A stretch of DNA of 64,000 nt from Saccharopolyspora galaxeae (lineage in GTDB: Bacteria > Actinomycetota > Actinomycetes > Mycobacteriales > Pseudonocardiaceae), in NCBI RefSeq assembly GCF_016526145.1, contig NZ_JADDUE010000009.1, positions 280,812-344,811 of the forward strand, read 5' to 3'. Under the pieces are notes generated by a model that was given only the letters and a program-made list of their open reading frames with translations, was not told the origin of the DNA and did no database searches. Position numbers and translations under genes: made by a program. Shown here one piece after another: positions 16,699 through 24,526 of this stretch (within the stretch, counting starts at the first letter, position 1; each line of letters opens with the position of its first letter).

Positions 16699-17622
16699 GT
16701 GAAACCGCACCGCCGTCTGCCCATCGCCCTCACCGCGACCACGCTCGGCGCCGTGGCCGCGCTGGCGGCGCCCACCGCCTTCGCGGGGACCAAGGCCAAC
16801 GAACTGCCCGACCCGAGCACCTATGACTCCGCGATCGCCTGGCTGCCGGACACGCAGTACTACTCCGCGAGCCACCCCGAGCACTTCGACAACCAAACCC
16901 GTTGGCTCGCCGAGAACGCCGAGGCCCGCAAGATCGGCTACGCCGCGCACACCGGCGACATCGTCGACAGCGCCCTGCTCGAGAACCAGTGGAAGAACGC
17001 CGACGCCAGCATGCAGAAGCTGGACGAGGCCGGGCTGCCGTACGGCGTCGTGGAGGGCAACCACGACCGCGGTGGCGAGAACTACGAGAACTACTTCGGG
17101 CAGGAGCGCTTCGCGGACTCCCCGGTCTACGGCGAGCAGCGCGAGGACAACCGCCAGCACTTCGACCTGGTCGACGTCGGCGGCAAGCAGGTCATGATGC
17201 TGTACCTGACCTGGGACATGCAGGAGGAGGACTTCGCCTGGGCGCAGCGCGTGCTCGCCGAGCACCCGGACGTGCCCGCGATCGTCAACGTGCACGCCTA
17301 CCTGAACACCGACGGCTCCTACGACCAGCAGGGCCAGGAGATCTTCGACCGGATCGTCAAGCCGCACGACAACGTCAAGGCCGTGCTGTGCGGGCACAAC
17401 CACGGCGTCGCGCACAACGAGAAGGACCTCGGCGGCGGCCGCAAGGTCTCCGAGATCTTGGCCGACTACCAGAGCGCCGACGAGGGCGGCCTGGGCTACC
17501 TGCGGTTGCTGCAGTTCGACGTGGACGCGAACAAGATGATCGTCGACACCTACTCGCCGTCGCTGGACGACTCGAACTACTTCGACCAGGGCGACGACTT
17601 CACCGTCGACCTGTCGCTGTGA
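16699..17622 (+). CDS. Secreted calcineurin-like metallophosphoesterase
   Basis: A 307-residue protein starting with GTG (AGGAG upstream). A signal peptide (KPHRRLPIALTATTLGAVAALAAPTAFAG) leads into a calcineurin-like phosphoesterase domain with the metal ligands in order: WLPDTQYY, HTGDIVD, VVEGNHDRGG, NVHAYL and LCGHNHGVAH. The spacing is that of extracellular phosphoesterases that hydrolyse phosphodiesters or phosphomonoesters. A PHO-box-like repeat lies upstream and a strong terminator follows, so it is probably a single phosphate-scavenging unit. The natural substrate is not known. Confidence 0.88.
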   Translation: MKPHRRLPIALTATTLGAVAALAAPTAFAGTKANELPDPSTYDSAIAWLPDTQYYSASHPEHFDNQTRWLAENAEARKIGYAAHTGDIVDSALLENQWKNADASMQKLDEAGLPYGVVEGNHDRGGENYENYFGQERFADSPVYGEQREDNRQHFDLVDVGGKQVMMLYLTWDMQEEDFAWAQRVLAEHPDVPAIVNVHAYLNTDGSYDQQGQEIFDRIVKPHDNVKAVLCGHNHGVAHNEKDLGGGRKVSEILADYQSADEGGLGYLRLLQFDVDANKMIVDTYSPSLDDSNYFDQGDDFTVDLSL

Positions 17623-17647
17623 ACCCGCACCGGTGAGCCCGCCTCAG

Positions 17648-17676
17648 CCTGGGGTGCGCCGTTCGCGCACCCCGGG
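17648..17676 (+). terminator. terminator of the metallophosphoesterase gene
   Basis: Stem CCTGGGGTGCGC/GCGCACCCCGGG with loop CGTTC, 9 perfect pairs extended to 12 with one G-T pair. Confidence 0.75.
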
Positions 17677-17738
17677 CTGGTCTCGGCAGGGCGTCGTCGT
17701 TGCTGTTCGCGGGTGTTCTCACCAGATCTTCATGAAAG

Positions 17739-17757
17739 TAAGGGTAGGCTAACTTCA
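17739..17757. promoter_or_regulatory. IdeR/DtxR-type iron box
   Basis: The 19 bases TAAGGGTAGGCTAACTTCA agree with the IdeR consensus at most positions and hold its core GTAGGCTAAC intact. No iron-uptake gene starts just downstream; the nearest gene (MBL hydrolase) is convergent. It may be an orphan site or control a short RNA. Confidence 0.5.
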
Positions 17758-17857
17758 GTTCGGGTGTCAGTGCCGCTGCGCGGTCTGCTCAGTCACATGC
17801 CTCGTCGCACGCGCTGCGCGGCCGCTGCTGACGTGCGAGACGGGCTCGCACGACGAA

Positions 17858-17891
17858 AACGGGGCCGCCCGCCGATGCGGACGACCCCGTT
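17858..17891 (-). terminator. terminator of the MBL hydrolase gene
   Basis: On the minus strand AACGGGG...CCCCGTT closes over an inner CGTCCGC/GCGGGCG stem and is followed by TTTTCG, a classical intrinsic terminator 16 bases past the stop codon. Confidence 0.8.
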
Positions 17892-17906
17892 GCGGAAGTG
17901 TTCGGC

Positions 17907-18572
17907 TCACCAGCCCCGTTCGCGCCACTGCGCGAGCTGCGGCCGCTGCTCGCCGAGCGTCGAGTCGTCGCCGTGCCCGGGGTAGAACCACGTGTCGTCC
18001 GGCAGCTCCGCGAACACCCGGTTCTCGACGTCGTCCAGCAACGACCGGAAGTCCTCCGGCGAGTTCGTCTTGCCCACCCCGCCGGGGAACAGCGAGTCCC
18101 CGGTGAACAGGTGCGGATGCCCGGCCGGGTCGCGGTAGAGCAGCGCGATCGAGCCGGGGGTGTGCCCGCGCAGGTGGATGACCTCCAGCGCGGACTCGCC
18201 GACCTGCACCGTCTCGCCGTGCTCGACCAGCCGGTCCGGCGGCACCGGCAGCTCCGCCGCGTCCTTCGGGTGCGCCACGGTGTAGCAGCCGGTCTGGCCC
18301 GCGACCGGTCCCAGCGCCTGCCAGTGATCGGGGTGCTGGTGGGTCGTGACGATGGTGCGCAGCCGCGGCCGGTCGTCGTCGTGGCCGAGCAGGTCCGCGA
18401 GCCGCTCCGAGTCGTTCGCCGCGTCGATCAGCAGCGCGTCGCCGGTGCGGCGGCAGGTCAGCAGGTAGGCGTTGTTGTCCATCGGGCCGACCGACAGCTT
18501 CGTGACGGTCAGCGCGTCCAGCACCCGCTTGGCGGGCGCTCCGCCGGGTTCCACGTGTCCGGTGTACTCCAC
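17907..18572 (-). CDS. MBL-fold metallohydrolase (glyoxalase II-like)
   Basis: A 221-residue protein with the metallo-beta-lactamase fold: TTHQHPDHWQAL is the HxHxDH metal motif, LRGHTPGSIALLY carries the next His, FTGDSLFPGGVGKT the bridging Asp, and YPGHGDDSTLGEQ the last His. This pattern matches glyoxalase II-like and related thioester hydrolases that in actinobacteria may use mycothiol conjugates. GTG 18572 follows a GATAGGGT box by about eight bases, so the transcript may be leaderless. It is followed on the same strand by a terminator, and the MDMPI-family gene lies upstream in the same direction. Confidence 0.88.
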   Translation of the reverse strand: MEYTGHVEPGGAPAKRVLDALTVTKLSVGPMDNNAYLLTCRRTGDALLIDAANDSERLADLLGHDDDRPRLRTIVTTHQHPDHWQALGPVAGQTGCYTVAHPKDAAELPVPPDRLVEHGETVQVGESALEVIHLRGHTPGSIALLYRDPAGHPHLFTGDSLFPGGVGKTNSPEDFRSLLDDVENRVFAELPDDTWFYPGHGDDSTLGEQRPQLAQWRERGW

Positions 18573-18607
18573 GCCGCGAACCCTATCGGTATTGCGCGAG
18601 GTGCGGC

Positions 18608-19381
18608 TCACAGCCACGTCGGCAGGTCGGGCACTTCGCCTTCCAGCTGCTCGCCGCGTTCCCGGCCGAGCAGCCAGCCCAGCAGCGCGCCGGGAGTGCC
18701 GCGCACCTGGGCGGGCACCGAGGTCGTGCCGCGCAGTTCCCAGGAGCGGGTGCGCCCGTCGGCGAAGTCCGCCACGACCGTCACCGCGGGCACGTCCGAG
18801 CGGCCGCCGAACCGCTGCACCACGTCTTCCAGCAGCTGTTCGGCGTCCGCGCCGGGGATCTCGTCGAACCCGAGGCCGCAGTCCAGGTCGACCGAGTGCA
18901 CCCACAGCTCCAGCAGGCGCTTGCGCAGCACGTGACGCGCGGGCATCGGCTCGCCGCCGGCATCGATCTCCGCTTCCCATGCCGACGCGGGCAGCGTGCG
19001 AACCGCGTGCGCGAACCGGCCGTGCGCGGCGGCCAGGTCCTCCACCAGCAGCCGGTGCGGGCGCACCGAGCCTTCCTCGATGTCCGCGGCCCGGTCCGCG
19101 GCGCTCGGGTACATCGGGTGCTCCGCGCCGGTCTTCGCCCAGGTCAGCAGGTTCACCAGGCCGTCGGCGTTGCGGGCGAGGTGGGTCAGCACGTGCGAGC
19201 GCCGCCAGCCGGGCAGCAGGCTCGGCGCGCGAACGCTCGCGTCGTCGAGTGCCTCGGCCGTCGCCAGCAGGTGCTGCGTGCTGCGTTCGATCGCGGACAG
19301 TGCGGCGGTGACCTGTTCGGTCGGCTGCGGGGCTCCGGTGGGCGCGTGCGCGCCGCCGGCGCCGAGGACGGTGTCAGCCAT
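18608..19381 (-). CDS. Mycothiol-dependent maleylpyruvate isomerase-family protein
   Basis: A 257-residue two-domain protein. The N-terminal DinB-like four-helix bundle includes LLPGWRRSHVLTHLARNADGLVNL and, further on, RHVLRKRLLELWVHSVDLD, which supply the metal-binding His residues. The C-terminal part (VVADFADGRTRSWEL...GALLGWLLGR) is the MDMPI C-terminal domain. Members isomerise or transfer with mycothiol as cofactor. ATG 19381 has AAGGA eight bases upstream. Its neighbour, an MBL hydrolase in the same orientation 35 bases downstream, suggests a thiol-detoxification pair; that is an inference. Confidence 0.85.
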   Translation of the reverse strand: MADTVLGAGGAHAPTGAPQPTEQVTAALSAIERSTQHLLATAEALDDASVRAPSLLPGWRRSHVLTHLARNADGLVNLLTWAKTGAEHPMYPSAADRAADIEEGSVRPHRLLVEDLAAAHGRFAHAVRTLPASAWEAEIDAGGEPMPARHVLRKRLLELWVHSVDLDCGLGFDEIPGADAEQLLEDVVQRFGGRSDVPAVTVVADFADGRTRSWELRGTTSVPAQVRGTPGALLGWLLGRERGEQLEGEVPDLPTWL

Positions 19382-19931
19382 CGGCAATTCCTTGACTTGT
19401 GCAGCGAATTTCCGGACCCACGAGGGGTGTCCGAGGGTAGGGGCAGACGTGGCCGGGCCGACAGTGCCCATTCCGGGGGAATTTGCGTATCGTCGCGGCG
19501 GGCGGGGCAGGCGCCGCCGGGCCGGGAATGCCCGCCGCGGCCGCCCGCGTTGTGCGTGCGAGAGCCGTGTGACGAGGGACGAGTCCGGGATTCCAGGAAT
19601 TGTCGGTGCCTCGGCTTAGCATGGCGCGGCGACGTCCGAGCGTCACCGGGACGCACCGCGACCGGCCCGGCCGGGATGTTCCGAAACCGGATGTCCGGCC
19701 CGAGATGTCCGGGTTCGGCCCAGCTGCCGTCAACCCGGGACACCGGGCCGGTACCGGCGGTCCGCGAGCGCGGCCTCCGGGCACCGGCGGGGTCGCGGAA
19801 CCGGCACGGCCCCCGGTGGGACCATTCGGCTGGGGAAGCACTCCGAGTCCCACCGGTGACCGGTACCGCCCGCAGGCGCGGTGTCCGGGCGTGCCTGCAC
19901 CGAACCGGCGAGAACCTCCGAAGGGATCACA
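19382..19931. other. 550-base intergenic region between MDMPI-family gene and uvrA
   Basis: A long divergent gap with no convincing gene. It contains a 10-bp inverted repeat CCGGTGGGAC/GTCCCACCGG at 19813-19822 and 19847-19856. I looked for a LexA (SOS) box ahead of uvrA and did not find a good match. The uvrA start is preceded by GAAGGGATCACA. Confidence 0.5.
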
Positions 19932-22793
19932 GTGGCCGACCGCCTCGTCGTCCGCGGCGCCCGTGAGCACAACCTGCGCGGGATCGACCTCGACCTGCCG
20001 CGCGACAGCCTCATCGTGTTCACCGGGCTGTCCGGCTCCGGCAAGTCCAGCCTCGCATTCGACACCATCTTCGCGGAGGGCCAGCGGCGCTACGTGGAGT
20101 CGCTCTCGGCGTACGCGCGGCAGTTCCTGGGGCAGATGGACAAGCCCGACGTGGACTTCATCGAAGGCCTCTCGCCCGCGGTGTCGATCGACCAGAAGTC
20201 GACCAGCCGCAATCCGCGCTCCACGGTGGGCACCATCACCGAGGTGCACGACTACCTGCGGCTGCTCTACGCCCGCGCGGGCAACCCGCACTGCCCGACC
20301 TGCGGTGAGCCGATCAGCAAGCAGACCCCGCAGCAGATCGTCGACCAGGTGCTGGAGATGCCGGAGCGCACCCGCTTCCAGGTGCTCGCCCCGGTGATCC
20401 GCGGCCGCAAGGGCGAGTACGTCGACCTGTTCGAGCAGCTGCAGTCGCAGGGCTACGCGCGCGCCCGGGTGGACGGCGAGGTGCACCAGCTGGAGTCGCC
20501 GCCGAAGCTGAAGAAGCAGGAGAAGCACGACATCGCCGTGGTCGTGGACCGGCTGACGGTGAAGGCGAACGCCAAGCAGCGGCTCACCGATTCGATCGAG
20601 ACCGCGCTGCGGCTGGCCGACGGGCTGGTGGTGCTGGAGTTCGTCGACGTCGAAGAGGGCGACCCGAACCGCGAGCGCCGCTTCTCCGAGCACCTGGCCT
20701 GCCCGAACGGGCACGCGCTGGGCGTGGACGAGCTGGAACCGCGCTCGTTCTCGTTCAACTCGCCCTACGGCGCCTGCGCGGAATGCGCCGGGCTCGGCAT
20801 CCGCAAGGAGGTCGATCCCGAGCTCGTCGTGCCGGACGAGGACCTGCCGCTGGGCGATGGCGCCATCGCGCCGTGGGCCGGTGGGCACACCGCCGAGTAC
20901 TTCACCCGGCTGCTGACCTCGCTGTCCGAGTCGGTCGGTTTCCGCATGGACACCCCGTGGAAGCGGTTGCCGACGAAGGTGAAGAAGGCGGTCCTGCACG
21001 GCACCAGCGATCAGGTGCACGTGCGCTACCGGAACCGCTACGGGCGGCAGCGCTCCTACTACGCCTCCTACGAGGGCGTGATCCCGTTCCTGGAGCGGCG
21101 GCTGGAGCAGACCGAGTCCGATTACGCCCGCGAGAAGTACGAGGGCTACATGCGGGACGTGCCCTGCCCGGCCTGCGAGGGAACCCGGCTCAAGCCCGAG
21201 ATCCTCGCGGTGACCATGCAGGGCGCCGATCGCGGCGAGCTCTCGATCGCGCAGGTCAGCGCGCTGAGCGTGCAGGACTGCGCGGATTTCCTGAACGGCC
21301 TGGTGCTGGGCCACCGGGAGGAGATGATCGCCGGCCGGGTGCTCAAGGAGGTGCAGGCCCGGCTGGGGTTCCTGCTGGACGTGGGCCTGGACTACCTGTC
21401 GCTGGACCGCGCGGCCGGGACGCTGTCCGGCGGTGAGGCGCAGCGCATCCGGCTGGCCACGCAGATCGGGTCCGGCCTGGTCGGCGTCCTCTACGTGCTG
21501 GACGAACCGTCGATCGGGCTGCACCAGCGGGACAACCACCGGCTGCTGGAGACGCTGAGCCGGCTGCGCGACCTGGGCAACACCCTCATCGTCGTCGAGC
21601 ACGACGAGGACACCGTGCGCAGCGCGGACTGGGTGGTCGACATCGGGCCGGGCGCCGGTGAGCACGGCGGCCACGTCGTGCACTCCGGCCCGTACAAGCA
21701 GCTGCTGGACAACGAGGAGTCGCTGACCGGCGATTACCTCGCCCGCCGCAAGCGGATCCCGTTGCCGCAGAGCCGCCGGGAGCGCAACCCGAAGCGGCAG
21801 TTGACCGTGGTCGGTGCCCGCGAGCACAACCTCGGCAAGATCGATGTGTCGTTTCCCCTGGGCTGCATGATCTCGGTGACCGGCGTGTCCGGCTCGGGCA
21901 AGTCCACCTTGGTCAACGACATCCTGGCGTCGAGCCTGGCGAACAAGCTCAACGGCGCGCGCCAGGTCCCGGGCAGGCACTCCCGGATCAAGGGCTTGGA
22001 GCACGTGGACAAGCTGGTGCAGGTGGACCAGTCGCCGATCGGGCGCACCCCGCGGTCGAACCCGGCGACCTACACCGGCGTGTTCGACCACATCCGCAAG
22101 CTGTTCGCGGCCACCACGGAGGCGAAGGTCCGCGGCTACCAGCCGGGCCGGTTCTCGTTCAACATCAAGGGCGGCAGGTGCGAGGCGTGCGCGGGCGACG
22201 GCACGCTGCGCATCGAGATGAACTTCCTGCCGGACGTGTACGTGCCGTGCGAGGTGTGCGGCGGTGCGCGGTACAACCGCGAGACCCTCGAAGTGCACTA
22301 CAAGGGCAAGACCATCGCCGAGGTGCTGGACATGCCCATCGAGGAGGCCGCGGAGTTCTTCGAGCCGATCAAGGCGATCCACCGGCACCTCAAGACCCTG
22401 GTGGACGTCGGGCTGGGCTACGTGCGGCTGGGCCAGCCGGCGCCGACGCTGTCCGGCGGTGAGGCGCAGCGGGTGAAGCTGGCCAGCGAGCTGCAGAAGC
22501 GTTCCACCGGCCAGACCGTCTACGTCCTCGACGAGCCCACCACGGGACTGCACTTCGAGGACATCCGCAAACTGCTCGGCGTGATCAACGGGCTGGTCGA
22601 CAAGGGCAACACGGTGATCGTGATCGAGCACAACCTGGACGTCATCAAGACTTCCGACTGGCTGCTCGACCTCGGCCCGGAGGGCGGTTCCGGTGGCGGC
22701 GAGCTGGTCGCCGAGGGCACCCCGGAGCAGGTCGCCGAGGTGGACGGCAGCTACACGGGCCGCTTCCTGGCGCCGATGCTCGCGGAGAGCTGA
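19932..22793 (+). CDS. uvrA: Excinuclease ABC subunit A
   Basis: A full-length UvrA of 953 residues, starting with GTG 19932 ([20 protein letters not shown]). Two ABC-ATPase modules are visible: Walker [13 protein letters not shown] and [12 protein letters not shown], signature motifs LSGGEAQRI and LSGGEAQRV, and Walker [17 protein letters not shown] and [14 protein letters not shown]. Zinc-binding cysteine pairs occur at CPACEGTRL, and at RCEACAGDG with CEVCGGARY. UvrA finds helix-distorting DNA lesions with UvrB and hands them over for incision by UvrC. uvrB and uvrC are not in the window. It is single, with the 550-base leader upstream. Confidence 0.97.
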   Translation: MADRLVVRGAREHNLRGIDLDLPRDSLIVFTGLSGSGKSSLAFDTIFAEGQRRYVESLSAYARQFLGQMDKPDVDFIEGLSPAVSIDQKSTSRNPRSTVGTITEVHDYLRLLYARAGNPHCPTCGEPISKQTPQQIVDQVLEMPERTRFQVLAPVIRGRKGEYVDLFEQLQSQGYARARVDGEVHQLESPPKLKKQEKHDIAVVVDRLTVKANAKQRLTDSIETALRLADGLVVLEFVDVEEGDPNRERRFSEHLACPNGHALGVDELEPRSFSFNSPYGACAECAGLGIRKEVDPELVVPDEDLPLGDGAIAPWAGGHTAEYFTRLLTSLSESVGFRMDTPWKRLPTKVKKAVLHGTSDQVHVRYRNRYGRQRSYYASYEGVIPFLERRLEQTESDYAREKYEGYMRDVPCPACEGTRLKPEILAVTMQGADRGELSIAQVSALSVQDCADFLNGLVLGHREEMIAGRVLKEVQARLGFLLDVGLDYLSLDRAAGTLSGGEAQRIRLATQIGSGLVGVLYVLDEPSIGLHQRDNHRLLETLSRLRDLGNTLIVVEHDEDTVRSADWVVDIGPGAGEHGGHVVHSGPYKQLLDNEESLTGDYLARRKRIPLPQSRRERNPKRQLTVVGAREHNLGKIDVSFPLGCMISVTGVSGSGKSTLVNDILASSLANKLNGARQVPGRHSRIKGLEHVDKLVQVDQSPIGRTPRSNPATYTGVFDHIRKLFAATTEAKVRGYQPGRFSFNIKGGRCEACAGDGTLRIEMNFLPDVYVPCEVCGGARYNRETLEVHYKGKTIAEVLDMPIEEAAEFFEPIKAIHRHLKTLVDVGLGYVRLGQPAPTLSGGEAQRVKLASELQKRSTGQTVYVLDEPTTGLHFEDIRKLLGVINGLVDKGNTVIVIEHNLDVIKTSDWLLDLGPEGGSGGGELVAEGTPEQVAEVDGSYTGRFLAPMLAES

Positions 22794-23084
22794 GCCGCGG
22801 TCCCGGCTCGCGGGGACACCGCGGGCCGGGGCGCGGGTTCTTGCCCGACCGCACCGGAATGCGGCGTTCACCCGGCCTGCAGTGATGCATCCTGCTGTGC
22901 ATGATTCAGGATTATTGTTGCATTTGCATTGCGCTGTATTTCGTCGCCGTTCTCCTCATTCGTTCAGCGTATTGTTGCGCGGTTTTCCCGCTCGTATTCT
23001 CTGTGTCTGACAGGTCTGCACGGTTTTCCGCCGGTTCGGCTTGCGCGCTGATTCGGCGCGTTGCGGAATGGTTCGGAGGGAATG
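22794..23084. other. AT-rich intergenic region upstream of the radical SAM gene
   Basis: From about 22883 to 23030 the sequence is notably poorer in GC than its surroundings and repeats TGCAT several times. Open frames here (for example one from ATG 22900) have no third-position bias and no ribosome binding site, so I read the stretch as a promoter/operator region, perhaps of transferred DNA. Confidence 0.5.
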
Positions 23085-24098
23085 ATGAGCGGCTCGGCGG
23101 CCGGTCCGCAGAAAGTGATTTGGGACGTCACCTACGCTTGCCCGCTGCGGTGCGTGCACTGCTACTCGGAGTCGGGCAGGAGGCCGTCGCGGCGGCTCGG
23201 CCGGGAGGGGCTGCTGCGCGTCACCGACGCGATCATCGAACTCGGTCCGGAGTCCGTCGCGCTGGCCGGCGGCGAACCGTTGCTGGTCAACGGCATTTTC
23301 GAGGTGGCAGCGCGGTTGCGCTCCGCGGGTGTGCAGGTCGCGTTGTTCACCGGCGGGTGGTCGTTGCGGGCCGAGATGGTCGGCGAACTCCTGCGCGTCT
23401 GCGACACCGTGGTGGTCAGCCTCGACGGAGCGACTGCGGAGGTGCACGACCGCATCCGGGGCAGACCGGGCTCGTTCGCCGCGGCGATGTCCGCGCTTTC
23501 CATGCTCGATAGCGCCATCGAATCGGGCGCGCGCGCCGAAATGGGCGTCGACGGCGTCGTGCTGCGGAGCAATTTCGACCAGCTGGAGCGGTATTGCACG
23601 GAAATCGCGCCGCGATTCCCGCGGTTGAGCGCGCTCGAATTCGGCGCGGTGGTCCCCGCCGGGCTGGCCAGTCGCACCGGATTCGGCGAGCACGAATTGC
23701 TGAGCGAAGAGCAGATGTCCGCGCTCGGCGGTGCCGAACTGCCGCGCCGCCTGCAGTCGCTGGCGCCCGATTCGGTGCAGGTCGGCTGCACCGACAACCT
23801 CGAGCTGCGGATGGGACCGGACGCACCGGATGAGCTGCCCGTGGTCCAGGTCGAACCCGACGGTGCGGTGCGGGCGATGCCCGTTTACGAGGGCACCGTC
23901 GGCACGCTGCTGTCGGAACCGGGCGACGTGCTCTGGCAGCGTGCGCTTCAGCGCCGCCGCGACCCCTTCGTCGTCGAAGTCCTCTCCGGTGTGCGCACCG
24001 TCCAGCAGTGGGCCGAGGCCGCCCGCACGCTCGATCGGCACTTCGGTTCCGAGCAGGTCCGCGCCCGCATCGACCGCCGCCCGGCCTTCGCGCCGTAG
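23085..24098 (+). CDS. Radical SAM protein (peptide-maturase-like, no SPASM cysteines)
   Basis: A 337-residue protein. The N-terminus WDVTYACPLRCVHCYSESG carries the CxxxCxxC motif for the 4Fe-4S cluster; VALAGGEPLLV is the GGEP motif that binds SAM. It looks most like the mycofactocin/PqqE class of maturases in this opening region. The C-terminal part has a truncated SPASM-like layout, since only isolated Cys remain (VGCTDN), so it lacks the usual auxiliary clusters. GGAGGG sits four bases before ATG 23085; ATG 23082 overlaps it and is less likely. A possible 11-residue peptide gene follows 73 bases after the stop, then an MFS exporter, in the same direction. A peptide-modifying role is inferred from family and context only. 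Confidence 0.82.
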   Translation: MSGSAAGPQKVIWDVTYACPLRCVHCYSESGRRPSRRLGREGLLRVTDAIIELGPESVALAGGEPLLVNGIFEVAARLRSAGVQVALFTGGWSLRAEMVGELLRVCDTVVVSLDGATAEVHDRIRGRPGSFAAAMSALSMLDSAIESGARAEMGVDGVVLRSNFDQLERYCTEIAPRFPRLSALEFGAVVPAGLASRTGFGEHELLSEEQMSALGGAELPRRLQSLAPDSVQVGCTDNLELRMGPDAPDELPVVQVEPDGAVRAMPVYEGTVGTLLSEPGDVLWQRALQRRRDPFVVEVLSGVRTVQQWAEAARTLDRHFGSEQVRARIDRRPAFAP

Positions 24099-24114
24099 CG
24101 GCGGATTCCGGCGT

Positions 24115-24137
24115 GAACGCGCCGCACCGGCGCGTTC
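24115..24137 (+). terminator. hairpin between radical SAM gene and micropeptide
   Basis: Perfect 9-bp arms GAACGCGCC/GGCGCGTTC with a 5-base loop, 16 bases after the radical SAM stop codon. There is no T tract, so it may be a partial terminator or an mRNA-processing site. Confidence 0.55.
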
Positions 24138-24171
24138 GGTGTCCCCGCGAGCGGGGGAGGAGGTGATCGTC

Positions 24172-24207
24172 ATGGCGTGGCCGTCCTGGCCGGAAGGCAT
24201 TCGCTGA
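24172..24207 (+). CDS. possible 11-residue micropeptide MAWPSWPEGIR
   Basis: The stretch GGAGGAGGTGATC at 24156-24168 is as good a Shine-Dalgarno as one can have (it contains the full complement of the 16S rRNA 3' end); AGGAGG is eight bases before ATG 24172. The frame then reads MAWPSWPEGIR and stops at TGA 24205-24207. An in-frame GTG at 24163 lies inside the Shine-Dalgarno. Hairpins stand on both sides (24115-24137 and 24220-24258). Two readings are open: a tiny precursor for the adjacent radical SAM enzyme (two Trp-Pro pairs), or a Trp-containing leader peptide of an attenuator. I know no named family with this sequence. Confidence 0.5.
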   Translation: MAWPSWPEGIR

Positions 24208-24219
24208 GGCGGGCCGTGC

Positions 24220-24258
24220 CGAGCGGCGCCCCGGTTGCTCTGCCGCGGGCGCCGCTCG
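24220..24258 (+). terminator. 12-bp hairpin after the micropeptide
   Basis: Perfect 12-bp arms CGAGCGGCGCCC/GGGCGCCGCTCG with a 15-base loop, 13 bases after the micropeptide stop. The position suits either a terminator or the terminator arm of an attenuator. Confidence 0.7.
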
Positions 24259-24526
24259 GACCCGTGCGGGTGATCTTGAACGACTCCGGCCTGTCGATGG
24301 GACAACCGCGGACGCCGACCGGAAACTGGGGAACCGGTCGTTGCGGGACCGGGACGGGGGCAGCAGGCACAGGGCAGCCGGGAACAGGTCTCAGCCGGCA
24401 ACGAAGTGCCTCCCGGAACCGGGCATCGCCGGGGATCAAGGCACTGCCGGGGAACGAGACAAGGCCGGCAACGAAGCACTGGGGACCAGGCCACCGGAGA
24501 AGGCCGGCGCAGAGATCTGGGGGCGT
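24259..24526. repeat. degenerate short repeats in the gap before the MFS gene
   Basis: Between about 24330 and 24500 variants of a short unit, GCCGG(C/G)(A/G)A-like with AACGAAG or GATCAAGG, recur at least four times (for example CCGGCAACGAAGTG, GCCGGGGATCAAGGCAC, GCCGGGGAACGAGAC, CCGGCAACGAAGCAC). The frame of the MFS gene stays open through this stretch but the implied residues look non-protein-like, so I treat it as a non-coding leader with low-complexity repeats. Confidence 0.4.

Noticed and set aside
17765..17985. A plus-strand frame after the iron box (starting GTG 17765)
   Set aside because: It runs through the terminator of the MBL gene, has an Arg/Cys-rich random composition and no ribosome binding site.
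19382..19931. SOS (LexA) box ahead of uvrA
   Set aside because: No GAAC-N4-GTTC-type palindrome was found in a readable position.
19374..22871. A 1165-residue frame on the minus strand opposite uvrA
   Set aside because: It is an artefact of GC-rich codon use in uvrA, with no recognisable protein motif.
22885..23030. Possible small Cys/Leu-rich proteins upstream of the radical SAM gene
   Set aside because: No ribosome binding site and no third-position bias; the AT-rich stretch is more likely a promoter region. I considered these as precursor peptides and found no support.
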